Notes: generated by a model from the letters alone, not told the origin. A stretch of 53,609 nt of DNA from Candidatus Microgenomates bacterium (GCA_025451195.1 JANWKV010000033.1:1-53609); one strand, 5' to 3'. Shown: positions 9,125 to 18,323, counted from the stretch's first letter. Translations and numbers: made by a program.

Positions 9125-10846
9125 ATGGATAAAAAACAAAAAAACATTCGACAGTCTCAAGGTAAGATAACAGGCAGTCAGGCACTTTTGGAATCTCTTG
9201 TAAGAGAAGGGGTTAGTGTTATTTTTGGATACCCTGGTGGTGCAATAATGCCTGTTTATGATGCTTTGTACAACTATAAAGATAAACTTAGGCATATTCT
9301 TGTAAGGCACGAGCAGGGAGCAGGGCACGCAGCAGAAGGATACGCCCGCGTAACCGGGCGACCGGGGGTTGCACTTGTTACATCCGGTCCTGGTGCAACA
9401 AATTTAGTTACTGCAATTGCAGACGCAATGATAGATTCTGTCCCAATTGTTTGTATAACAGGGCAGGTATCTATGAGCGTTTTGGGCACAGATGCATTCC
9501 AGGAAGTTGACGTAATTGGAGTGACCACTCCAATTACAAAATGGAATTATCAGGTTACAAAAGCTGAAGAAATCCCGGAAGTTATTGCGAAAGCTTTTTA
9601 CATTGCAGGAACCGGTAGACCAGGACCAGTGGTAATTGATATAACCAAAAATGCACAGCAGGATTTAATGGAATTTTATTATCCTAAAAAAGTAGAAATT
9701 ATCGGTTATCAACCAACCACTCAGCCAAATATAAAACAAATAAAGCTTGCCGCAGACTTAATAAACAAGGCAAAAAAGCCTTATATGTTTATTGGTCACG
9801 GAATTCTCATTTCCAATGCCACATCTGAGGTTATGGATTTGGTTGAAAAAACGGGTATGCCTGTTGCATCAACACTCCATGGATTGTCTGCAATTCCCGC
9901 AAACCATCCATTATACGCAGGAATGCTTGGAATGCACGGAAATTACGGGCCAAATATGTTAACGCAAGATGCAGATGTTATTTTGGCAGTTGGAATGCGC
10001 TTTGACGACAGGGTAACAGGAAGGCTTTCAGATTACGCTAAAAAAGCAAAAGTAATCCACATAGATATAGACCCGGCAGAATTAAATAAAAATGTTCAGG
10101 CATTTGTGCCGATAGTTTCTGATGCAAAACCGGCTCTTTCGGCTCTTATAAAATACGTTAATAAAAATACACATACAGCCTGGGTCAATGAATTTAAAAA
10201 AGCTGACAAAAAAGAAGAGGAAAAAGTACATATTCATGAGTTCAAAAACGATAAGGATGGAATAAAAATGGCACAAGTCATAAAAATGCTATCAAATAAA
10301 ACCAAAGGAGACGCAATTATTGTTGCTGATGTTGGGCAGCACCAGATGAAGGCAGCAAGGTACTTCGAATATAAAAATCCACATTCGTATATAACTTCCG
10401 GTGGCGCAGGGACAATGGGATTTGCACTTCCTGCTTCAATGGGTGCAAAAGTTGCAGCGCCTAGAAAAGAGGTTATAGCAATAATTGGAGACGGTAGTTT
10501 CCAAATGACAATTCAGGAATTGGCAACAATTGCACAAGAAGGGCTTCCCGTTAAAGTAATTTTACTCAACAACAACTTTTTAGGAATGGTTAGGCAATGG
10601 CAGGAAATGTTTTACGAGAAACGTTATTCGTTTACAAACCTGAAAAACCCTGATTTTATAGCAGTTACCAAAGGCTTTGGTATAAAAGCAGAAAAAGTTA
10701 TTGATATAAAAGATCTAAGTGCCGCAATGGACCGGATGCTTGATTCTAAAGAAGCATTTTTACTTGAAGTTGAAGTTAAAAAAGAAGAAAATGTTTTTCC
10801 AATGGTGCCAAGTGGGGCAGCGGTTCATGAGATACGGTTGGAATGA
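9125..10846 (+). CDS. ilvB: acetolactate synthase large subunit
   Basis: FGYPGGAIMPVYDALY, RHEQGAGHAAEGYARVTGRPGVALVTSGPGATN, GDGSFQMTIQELATIAQEGLPVKVILLNNNFLGMVRQWQ. Confidence 0.97.
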   Translation: MDKKQKNIRQSQGKITGSQALLESLVREGVSVIFGYPGGAIMPVYDALYNYKDKLRHILVRHEQGAGHAAEGYARVTGRPGVALVTSGPGATNLVTAIADAMIDSVPIVCITGQVSMSVLGTDAFQEVDVIGVTTPITKWNYQVTKAEEIPEVIAKAFYIAGTGRPGPVVIDITKNAQQDLMEFYYPKKVEIIGYQPTTQPNIKQIKLAADLINKAKKPYMFIGHGILISNATSEVMDLVEKTGMPVASTLHGLSAIPANHPLYAGMLGMHGNYGPNMLTQDADVILAVGMRFDDRVTGRLSDYAKKAKVIHIDIDPAELNKNVQAFVPIVSDAKPALSALIKYVNKNTHTAWVNEFKKADKKEEEKVHIHEFKNDKDGIKMAQVIKMLSNKTKGDAIIVADVGQHQMKAARYFEYKNPHSYITSGGAGTMGFALPASMGAKVAAPRKEVIAIIGDGSFQMTIQELATIAQEGLPVKVILLNNNFLGMVRQWQEMFYEKRYSFTNLKNPDFIAVTKGFGIKAEKVIDIKDLSAAMDRMLDSKEAFLLEVEVKKEENVFPMVPSGAAVHEIRLE

Positions 10847-10851
10847 GATAA

Positions 10852-10879
10852 TAGTAAGTAGTAAGTAGTGAGTAGTGAG
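10852..10879 (+). repeat. tandem 7-mer repeat (TAGTAAG x2, TAGTGAG x2)
   Basis: Read directly between ilvB and the ilvN fusion. Confidence 0.9.
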
Positions 10880-10959
10880 TATTTTTGTTCCAAAACATAC
10901 TACAAACTACTTCTGAAGTATCAAAGGTGTCTTTGGGATTTTAAGGAACAAAAATAAAT

Positions 10960-12651
10960 ATGGTAACTATTAGAACGTATACAATTATTATTTTTACAGA
11001 AAATAAACCAGGGGTATTAAACAGAATCTCCGATTTATTTTTGCGACGGAAAATCAATATAGAAAGTTTAACTGTTTCTGAAGTGCAAAAAGAAGGCGTT
11101 TCGAGATTTACCGTGGTTGTTAAAGTTGATAAAAACATGATTGAAAAAATTGTTAAGCAGCTTTACAGAATAATTGAAGTTTTGAAAGTCTTTGAAAATA
11201 CAGATAGCGATTTAATCTTTAAAGAAATTGCTTTTTTTAAAGTCGCAACAAAAACCCCGGATCAACGGCACGAGATAGAAGATTTAGCCTATCTTTTTAG
11301 GGCCAGAATAAATTTTGTCGGAAATGATTTTGTGGTTATTGAAAAAACTGGTTCGGAAGAAGAAATTAATTCTTTATATGCACTTTTGCGGCCTTTTAAC
11401 GTGCGGGAGTTTGTGCGTTCCGGAAGGATTGCGGTACTAAAAGAGGAAGCAAGATTTTCCGGTAAGTTTAATCCGACTCCAAAAGAGCCGGCAGACATGA
11501 CTTTAAATATTGATGTTTCAGCAATCAAAAAAATGCAGCTTATGGCATGGGATACAAAGGGCACAATTTCTTTGGCTCAGGGAATTCCATCATTTAATTC
11601 TGCAAAACATATAAGAGACGCTGCAAAAAAGGCAATTGATGAAAATCTGGTAGATAAATATACGGCAGGTAATGGAATTATAGAACTTCGTGAAGCTATT
11701 GTTGAAAAACTTGCTAGGGATAACAAAATGAAAGTAACAACAGACCAGATTATTGTAGCCCACGGCGCAATTGAGGCGTTAATGGCTGTATTTATGGCGC
11801 TTCTTAATCCAAGTGACGAAGTTTTGGTTTTAACGCCTGATTATGCATCACACATTACCCAAACAAGAATTGCACGGCATGGCGGCAGGCCAATTTTTGT
11901 GCCTTTAACAGAAACAGAAAAGGGCTGGGTTTTAGAAGCAGAAAAACTTGAGGCGTCAATTACTCAAAATACAAAAGCAATTCTTATTTGTAATCCCTGC
12001 AATCCGACAGGTAAGGTTTATTCAATAGAAGAATTAAAAGAAGTTGCCAGAATTTCAAATAAATATAATCTTTTTATCATAACAGATGAAATCTACGAAT
12101 ACTTTACGTTTGACGGCAAAAAGCATATAAGTATTGGGAGTTTGCCGGAAGTTAAAGATAGGGTTATCTCTATTTTTGGGATTTCCAAATCATACGCAAT
12201 GACGGGCTGGAGGATAGGTTATATTGTTGCAAATAAAAATCTTATTACTCAAATATTTAAAATTCATGATTCTCTAATAACTTGCCCAACGGCTGTTTCT
12301 CAATACGCTGCAATTGCCGCAATTAAAGGACGGCAAGATATAGTTGAAGAATACAAAAAAGCATTTGAAAAAAGGCGGGGAATTGTTGTGGAAGAGTTAA
12401 GTAAAACGAAAAAGTTGTTTTTGACCAGTAAACCGGAAGGTGCATATTATGCATTCCCGAAATTTGCCAAAGAAGTTGATGATTATGAAATAGCAGTCCG
12501 ACTTATCAGGGAAGCAAAAGTAGCAGTTGTTCCGGGTAGTGCGTTTGGTCTGGGCGGAGAAAACCATATCAGGATTTCATATGGTGGAGATGAGGAAGAA
12601 CTAAGAGAGGGAATGAGAAGAATTGTTAAGTTTGTTGAGAAGAATTGCTAA
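10960..12651 (+). CDS. fusion: acetolactate synthase small subunit (ACT, IlvN/IlvH-like; ~aa 1-165) + class I/II PLP aminotransferase (~aa 180-563)
   Basis: N-term TIIIFTENKPGVLNRISDLFLRRKINIESLTV...; C-term SLAQGIPSF..., CNPCNPTGKVYS, DEIYEYFTFDG, ISKSYAMTGWRIGY in one uninterrupted frame. Confidence 0.93.
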   Translation: MVTIRTYTIIIFTENKPGVLNRISDLFLRRKINIESLTVSEVQKEGVSRFTVVVKVDKNMIEKIVKQLYRIIEVLKVFENTDSDLIFKEIAFFKVATKTPDQRHEIEDLAYLFRARINFVGNDFVVIEKTGSEEEINSLYALLRPFNVREFVRSGRIAVLKEEARFSGKFNPTPKEPADMTLNIDVSAIKKMQLMAWDTKGTISLAQGIPSFNSAKHIRDAAKKAIDENLVDKYTAGNGIIELREAIVEKLARDNKMKVTTDQIIVAHGAIEALMAVFMALLNPSDEVLVLTPDYASHITQTRIARHGGRPIFVPLTETEKGWVLEAEKLEASITQNTKAILICNPCNPTGKVYSIEELKEVARISNKYNLFIITDEIYEYFTFDGKKHISIGSLPEVKDRVISIFGISKSYAMTGWRIGYIVANKNLITQIFKIHDSLITCPTAVSQYAAIAAIKGRQDIVEEYKKAFEKRRGIVVEELSKTKKLFLTSKPEGAYYAFPKFAKEVDDYEIAVRLIREAKVAVVPGSAFGLGGENHIRISYGGDEEELREGMRRIVKFVEKNC

Positions 12652-12687
12652 TTGTAACAGGCTAAATACTAATATATAATTAAAATT

Positions 12688-13734
12688 ATGAAAATGAATT
12701 TTGGAGGAGTTGAAGAAACAGTCGTAACTCGTGATGAATTTCCTTTGGAAAAAGCACGCAAAGTTTTAGAAAAAGAAACAATTGCTGTTATTGGATATGG
12801 TGTTCAAGGTCCGGCACAGGCACTTAATATGAGGGATAATGGTTTTAGCGTAATTGTTGGGCAACGAAAGGGTGGAAAAACATATCAAAAAGCAATTGAC
12901 GATGGATGGGTTGAAGGAGAAACACTTTTTGATATAGAAGAAGCAGTTAAGAAAGGGACAATTATTTGTTATTTACTTTCCGATGCTGCGCAAATTGAGC
13001 TATGGCCAACTGTTAAAAAGCATTTAACAAAAGGAAAGACAATTTATTTCTCACATGGTTTTGCTGTTACTTTTAAGGACAAAACAGGAATTATCCCTCC
13101 AAAAGACGTAGATGTTATTTTGGTTGCCCCAAAAGGGTCAGGCCGCACGGTCAGAAAACATTTCCTTGAAGGCCGTGGAATTAATTCCAGTTTTGCTGTT
13201 TTTCAAGACGCAACAGGTAAGGCGCAGGAAAAAGTCAGGGCAATGGGAGTAGGCGTTGGCTCAGGATTTTTATTCCCGACAACATTCCAAAAAGAAGTAT
13301 ATTCCGATTTAACAGGAGAAAGAGGAGTTTTGCTTGGTGCAATTGCAGGGCTTATGGAAGCACAGTACAATTTACTTCGCAAACACGGTCATAACCCGTC
13401 TGAGGCATTTAATGAAACAGTTGAAGAAGCAACACAAAGTTTAATCCCACTTATTGGGGAAAACGGAATGGACTGGATGTTTGCATGTTGTTCAACGACA
13501 GCGCAAAGGGGAGCACTCGACTGGAAACCGAAATTCAAAAAAGCAGTAGAGCCGGTGTTTGACGAACTTTACAAAAGCGTAGAGTCAGGAAACGAAGCGG
13601 AAATAACAATTAAGGCAAATAGTAAACCCGACTACAGGGAAGGCCTTAAAAAAGAATTAGACGCGATGAAAAATAGTGAAATGTGGAAAACCGGAGCAAA
13701 GGTTCGTGAACTCAGACCGGAAAATCAAAAATAG
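12688..13734 (+). CDS. ilvC: ketol-acid reductoisomerase
   Basis: IAVIGYGVQGPAQALNMRDNGFSVIVGQRKG, VAPKGSGRTVRKHFLEGRGINSSFAVFQD, SDLTGERGVLLGAIAG. Confidence 0.96.
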   Translation: MKMNFGGVEETVVTRDEFPLEKARKVLEKETIAVIGYGVQGPAQALNMRDNGFSVIVGQRKGGKTYQKAIDDGWVEGETLFDIEEAVKKGTIICYLLSDAAQIELWPTVKKHLTKGKTIYFSHGFAVTFKDKTGIIPPKDVDVILVAPKGSGRTVRKHFLEGRGINSSFAVFQDATGKAQEKVRAMGVGVGSGFLFPTTFQKEVYSDLTGERGVLLGAIAGLMEAQYNLLRKHGHNPSEAFNETVEEATQSLIPLIGENGMDWMFACCSTTAQRGALDWKPKFKKAVEPVFDELYKSVESGNEAEITIKANSKPDYREGLKKELDAMKNSEMWKTGAKVRELRPENQK

Positions 13735-13763
13735 TTGACGGATAAAGGATATTTTGCTAACAT
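13735..13763 (+). promoter_or_regulatory. promoter for ilvA transcription unit
   Basis: TTGACG - 17 nt - TAACAT, directly after the ilvC stop codon. Confidence 0.7.
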
Positions 13764-13769
13764 AGCTAT

Positions 13770-13817
13770 ATGAAATCGATTTTTGCAGGAATTATTAATA
13801 TTATTACTACTCGCTAA
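13770..13817 (+). CDS. ilvA leader peptide MKSIFAGIINIITTR
   Basis: 15 codons, 5 Ile and 2 Thr, followed by antiterminator/terminator. Confidence 0.8.
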   Translation: MKSIFAGIINIITTR

Positions 13818-13868
13818 CGCGGGTTTGATTCCTGTGAAATCAACGCCCGCCAAGAAGCGGGTTTTTTT
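13818..13868 (+). promoter_or_regulatory. attenuator: antiterminator arms 13818-13830 / 13837-13850; terminator 13846-13868
   Basis: GCGGGTTTGATT pairs imperfectly with AAATCAACGCCCGC; CCCGC-CAAGAA-GCGGG followed by T7. Confidence 0.8.
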
Positions 13869-13929
13869 GTAGTTTATTCTCCATAGCTAAAGCTATGAAG
13901 GGTTCAGCCCTCATCGGGCTTGAAAAAAT

Positions 13930-15243
13930 ATGAAACAAAAAATAACCCAACGGCTGACTCAGGGTAAACAAAATATGAAAATAACTGTAAAAATGATTGA
14001 AGAAGCAAGAGAGCGGCTTGGAAAAGTTGTTGCAAAAACTCCTTTACAATATTCAAAACGCCTTTCGGAGAGATATGGTGCAAAAATATATTTAAAACGG
14101 GAAGACCTACAGGAAGTCCGTTCTTTCAAAATCCGCGGAGCCTACAATAAAATGTCCACCTTAACTCCTGAAGAAAAAAAACGCGGAGTTGTTTGTGCTT
14201 CTGCCGGAAACCATGCACAGGGAGTTGCTCTTTCATGTTCGCTCCTCAAAATTAATGGAGTTATATTTATGCCAACAATCACCCCTTTGCAAAAAATAGA
14301 CAGAGTAAAACATTTTGGAGATGGTTTTGTAACGATTAAACTTGTCGGGACAACTTACGATGATGCAAGCATGGCATCAAAAGAATATTGTCACGAAAAA
14401 GATATGGTTTATGTTCATCCATTCAACGATCCTCTAACTGTTGCAGGTCAAGGGACAATCGGTAAAGAAATATACGAAGATATAGATGGGGATTTAGATG
14501 TTGTTGTTTGTGCAATTGGTGGTGGAGGATTAATTTCCGGGGTTTCTTCATACTTAAAACAAAAATCCGCTCCGCCAGCTGGCGGACGACGGACCAAAGT
14601 AAAAGTTTATGGAGCCGAGCCAATGGGTAGTCCTTCCATGGTTGAGTCTTTGAAAAAAGGAAAACCTGTAAAAATAGAAAAAATAGAGACATTTGTAGAC
14701 GGAGCTGCTGTACAAATGCCAGGCGAGTTAACAGTTGAAATTTGCAAACAAAATGTGGAAGATATTTTTTTGGTGCCGGAGGGAAAGATTTGTACAACAA
14801 TGGTTGAGCTTTACCAAAACGAAGGAATAATTGCAGAGCCGGCAGGAGCATTAAGTGTTTCTGCGCTTCACTTTCTTAAAGACAAAATAAAAGGGAAAAC
14901 TGTTGTTTGCGTATTGAGTGGAGGGAATAATGATATTTTAAGATATCCCGAAGTTATGGAAAGAAGCTTGGTCTGGCAGGGGAGAAAACATTATTTTCTG
15001 GTTGAATTTGCACAAAAGCCCGGTCAACTTCGTAATTTTTTAGATAAAGCAATAGGACCAACTGATGATATTGTAAGATTTGAATATGTAAAGAGGACCA
15101 GTAAAGAAAAAGGGGCTGCGCTGGTTGGCATAGAACTTCAGAGTAAAGAAAATTTACAACCGCTTTTGGAAAAAATGAAAGAAATAGAATTAAAATTCAG
15201 AATACTTACACCTGATGATTTGTTGTACCAGTATTTGATATAA
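13930..15243 (+). CDS. ilvA: threonine ammonia-lyase (start possibly 13975, MKITVKMIEEARERLG)
   Basis: LKREDLQEVRSFKIRGAYNKM, CASAGNHAQGVALSC, GGGGLISGVSSYLKQ, LSGGNNDI; C-terminal regulatory domain. Confidence 0.95.
   Translation: MKQKITQRLTQGKQNMKITVKMIEEARERLGKVVAKTPLQYSKRLSERYGAKIYLKREDLQEVRSFKIRGAYNKMSTLTPEEKKRGVVCASAGNHAQGVALSCSLLKINGVIFMPTITPLQKIDRVKHFGDGFVTIKLVGTTYDDASMASKEYCHEKDMVYVHPFNDPLTVAGQGTIGKEIYEDIDGDLDVVVCAIGGGGLISGVSSYLKQKSAPPAGGRRTKVKVYGAEPMGSPSMVESLKKGKPVKIEKIETFVDGAAVQMPGELTVEICKQNVEDIFLVPEGKICTTMVELYQNEGIIAEPAGALSVSALHFLKDKIKGKTVVCVLSGGNNDILRYPEVMERSLVWQGRKHYFLVEFAQKPGQLRNFLDKAIGPTDDIVRFEYVKRTSKEKGAALVGIELQSKENLQPLLEKMKEIELKFRILTPDDLLYQYLI
14571..14586. repeat. perfect palindrome TCCGCCAGCTGGCGGA inside ilvA
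   Basis: Self-complementary 16-mer, extended by outer TCCG...CGGA arms. Confidence 0.9.
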
Positions 15244-15271
15244 TTTTATTGCTCACAAGTGCTAATTTTAA

Positions 15272-17053
15272 ATGAAGAATAACAAAAATTGTGACTGCGA
15301 ACATTGTGCATGTGATGATTCCGGAGAATCATCAGACACTTCTTTGCTCCGTCAAAAAAGCGCAACTCTCACAGGTAATCAGGAAGATAAAAAAAATTGG
15401 GCAAAAAGGGCTCCTGCCAGGGCGATGATGCGGGGCGTTGGTTTTAAAGACGAAGATTTTAAAAAGCCTCTTGTAACTCTTGCCGTCCCTTATACAAACA
15501 TAACTCCTTGTAATGGCCATATAAGAGAATTGGGTGATATCTGTTTTGAGGAAATAGAAAAAAACGGGGGAAAACCCATTATATTTGGTACACCTGTTAT
15601 TTCCGACGGGGAAACAATGGGAACAGAAGGAATGAAATATTCTTTGGTCTCCCGAGAGCTTATTGCGGATTGTATTGAAGCAATGCATGAAGGATACATG
15701 GCCGATGGAATTTTAACGCTTAGCGGTTGTGATAAAACAATTCCTGCCGCACTTATTCCTTTGGCGCGAAATAATAGCATTGGTCTTACTTTATACGGAG
15801 GAACAATTTTGCCTGGAAAACTGCACGGAAAAGATTTAACTGTCGTAAGTATTTTTGAAGCGGTTGGCCAGCATGCCGCGGGTAAAATTGATGACAAAGA
15901 GTTGTACGATGTTGAATGTAATAGTTGTCCTGGTAATGGAAGTTGTGGGGGAATGTATACCGCAAACACAATGGCACTGGCAATTGAAGCAATGGGAATG
16001 AGTATTCCAGGGAGTTCGAGTAACCCCGCGGTTGATACTCAAAATAAAGTATCCGCCTACAAAAGATTGGATTGCATAGATTCTGTTAAGGCTTTGTTTA
16101 ATTTATTAAAAAGAGGAATCCATGCTCGGGATATTATGACCCGCGAAGCATTCGAGAATGCAATCACAATTATTATGGCTTTAAACGGATCAACAAACGC
16201 GATACTGCATTTACTTTCTCTTGCGCATGAAGCCAAGGTTAAATTATCTATAGATGATTTTGAAAGAATTGCCGCTAGAGTTCCGTTAATTGGAGATTTT
16301 AAACCATCTGGTAAATATGTTATGGAGGATTTATTTAAAATAGGAGGCAGTAAAATGGTTTTCAAACTTTTACTGGACGCTAGACTTTTGCATGGAGATT
16401 GTTTGACAGTAACCGGCAAAACATTGGCAGAAAACCTAAAAGACGCTCCGAGTTTTCCTAAAAACCAGGATATTATTTATACGCTTGAAAAACCCTTAGC
16501 ACCTCCTGAACATCATTTGATAATAATGAGGGGAAATTTGGCGCCAGATGGGGCGGTTATGAAACTATCCGGTAAAGAAATAGAAGTGCATAATGGCAAC
16601 GCACGCGTTTTTGAATCGGAAGAAAATGCACTTGACGCAATCTTGCAAGGAAAAATTAATAAAGGAGATGTTATTATCATCCGTTACGAAGGGCCAAAGG
16701 GAGGCCCTGGTATGCGGGAAATGTTGTCACCATCTTCTGCTTTAATGGGGGCAGGTCTTGGTAAAGATGTTGCGCTTATTACAGACGGCAGGTTTAGCGG
16801 CGGAACACACGGATTTATGATTGGGCATGTGACACCTGAGGCACAAGACGGAGGGGTTATAGCAGTTGTAGAAGAAGGAGATAAGATTGAAATCAGCAGG
16901 TCAAAACGTACAATAAATGTTTTACTCTCCGAAGAAGAAATTGCAAACAGGCTTTCCAAATGGAAGGCGCCAGAACCAAGGTATAAAAGGGGAATATTGG
17001 CAAAATACGCAAAACTTGTAAGCAGTGCATCTAAAGGTGCGGTAACTTCATAA
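15272..17053 (+). CDS. ilvD: dihydroxy-acid dehydratase with Cys-rich N-terminal extension
   Basis: CNGHIRELGD, GTPVISDGETMGTEGMKYSLVSRELIADCIE, SGCDKTIPAALIPLAR, CPGNGSCGGMYTANTMA. Confidence 0.96.
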   Translation: MKNNKNCDCEHCACDDSGESSDTSLLRQKSATLTGNQEDKKNWAKRAPARAMMRGVGFKDEDFKKPLVTLAVPYTNITPCNGHIRELGDICFEEIEKNGGKPIIFGTPVISDGETMGTEGMKYSLVSRELIADCIEAMHEGYMADGILTLSGCDKTIPAALIPLARNNSIGLTLYGGTILPGKLHGKDLTVVSIFEAVGQHAAGKIDDKELYDVECNSCPGNGSCGGMYTANTMALAIEAMGMSIPGSSSNPAVDTQNKVSAYKRLDCIDSVKALFNLLKRGIHARDIMTREAFENAITIIMALNGSTNAILHLLSLAHEAKVKLSIDDFERIAARVPLIGDFKPSGKYVMEDLFKIGGSKMVFKLLLDARLLHGDCLTVTGKTLAENLKDAPSFPKNQDIIYTLEKPLAPPEHHLIIMRGNLAPDGAVMKLSGKEIEVHNGNARVFESEENALDAILQGKINKGDVIIIRYEGPKGGPGMREMLSPSSALMGAGLGKDVALITDGRFSGGTHGFMIGHVTPEAQDGGVIAVVEEGDKIEISRSKRTINVLLSEEEIANRLSKWKAPEPRYKRGILAKYAKLVSSASKGAVTS

Positions 17054-17106
17054 ATTATTCTTCGAACGAAGCGAGAAGTTCTCTCTTTGCTCGAACAATA
17101 AAATTT

Positions 17107-17925
17107 ATGTCACTTATTTCCTGCAAAAATCTTACTCTTGAATTATCAGGCAAAACTCTTCTTAAAAATATCTCATTTGAATTGTTAGAAAGTGAAGATT
17201 TGGTTGTTTTTGGGCCAAATGGAGCAGGGAAAACGCTTTTACTAACTATTCTTTCCGGAAATTTAGAGCCGACCGAGGGAACCGTAGAAGTTTTTGGAAA
17301 AAATATTTATGCCAAAGACAGCCATGAAGTGAAGAAAAAAATAGGCTTTGTTAGCCCTAAGCTTTTTGAAGATTACGATTTTGAAAGTAAAGTTACAGAT
17401 ATTGTAATGTCGGGGTTCTTCGGTTCAATAGGGATTGCAAGTGACCCGACAAAAAATAACAATAAAATTGTTAGGGAATATATTAATAGAGTTATTCAGG
17501 AGAAATACAAAGGGAATGATATTGCTTTTGAGCTTTTGGAAAAATTGCATGTAACCTACCTTAGGGATAAAATATTTGGGCATTTGTCATATGGAGAAAA
17601 GGTTAGAGTTTTAATTGCGCGTTCTTTAATTAACAATCCGCCTCTTCTTATTTTAGACGAGCCGACAACCGGTTTGGATTTACAAATGAGAGGGGAATTT
17701 TACGGCGTTGTGGAAGAGCTCTCAAAATCATCCGAAATCATTTATGTAACACACCACTTGGAAGAAATTTTGCCGGAATTTTCAAAAATTTTAATGCTTA
17801 AAAAAGGAGAAATTTTTGGATTTGACACAAAAGAAAAACTATTAACAAATGAAAATCTTTCAAATCTTTTGGATGTTAAAATAAATGTGCATGAAAAAGA
17901 TGGCCGCTACTTGGCTTGGTTTTAA
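17107..17925 (+). CDS. ABC transporter ATP-binding protein (ModF-like)
   Basis: GPNGAGKT, LSYGEKVRVLIARSL, LILDEPTTGLD. Confidence 0.85.
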   Translation: MSLISCKNLTLELSGKTLLKNISFELLESEDLVVFGPNGAGKTLLLTILSGNLEPTEGTVEVFGKNIYAKDSHEVKKKIGFVSPKLFEDYDFESKVTDIVMSGFFGSIGIASDPTKNNNKIVREYINRVIQEKYKGNDIAFELLEKLHVTYLRDKIFGHLSYGEKVRVLIARSLINNPPLLILDEPTTGLDLQMRGEFYGVVEELSKSSEIIYVTHHLEEILPEFSKILMLKKGEIFGFDTKEKLLTNENLSNLLDVKINVHEKDGRYLAWF

Positions 17926-17945
17926 AACAGTGATAAAATAGATTT

Positions 17946-18323
17946 ATGAAATACATTCAATCAGATAAAGCACCGGCTGCAGTTGGACCGTACTCACAAG
18001 CAGTCGAGGCTAACGGATTTATTTTTTGTGCCGGGCAAATTGGCATTGATCCAAAAACAAATCTACTTGCGGATGGAATTGAAAACCAAATTAAACAAAT
18101 TATGGCAAATATTTCTGCTGTTCTGGAAGCGGCAGGTTCGGATTTAACTAAAATTATAAAAACAACAATATTTATTACAAATATAGATGATTTTCCAAAA
18201 GTGAATGAAATTTACGGCCAGTACTTTACAGATCATAAACCGGCAAGGTCGACTGTGGATGTTGATAATCTTCCAAAGGGCGCACTTGTTGAAATAGAAG
18301 CAGTAGCTGTAGTTTCTGCATGA
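17946..18323 (+). CDS. ridA: RidA family enamine/imine deaminase
   Basis: DKAPAAVGPYSQAVEANGFIFCAGQIGIDP..., ARSTVDVDNLPKGALVEIEAVAV. Confidence 0.93.
   Translation: MKYIQSDKAPAAVGPYSQAVEANGFIFCAGQIGIDPKTNLLADGIENQIKQIMANISAVLEAAGSDLTKIIKTTIFITNIDDFPKVNEIYGQYFTDHKPARSTVDVDNLPKGALVEIEAVAVVSA

Noticed and set aside
9062-9328. Minus-strand ORF across the ilvB leader
   Set aside because: Overlaps the attenuator and the ilvB start; spurious.
9125-10846. Alternative genetic code (UGA = Gly)
   Set aside because: TGA terminates ilvB and other genes at expected positions and conserved glycines use GGN codons.
14423-16959. Antisense ORFs of 68-159 aa within ilvA and ilvD (e.g. 15490-15969, 14423-14851)
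   Set aside because: Fully inside strongly supported genes; composition is the mirror of the sense codons.
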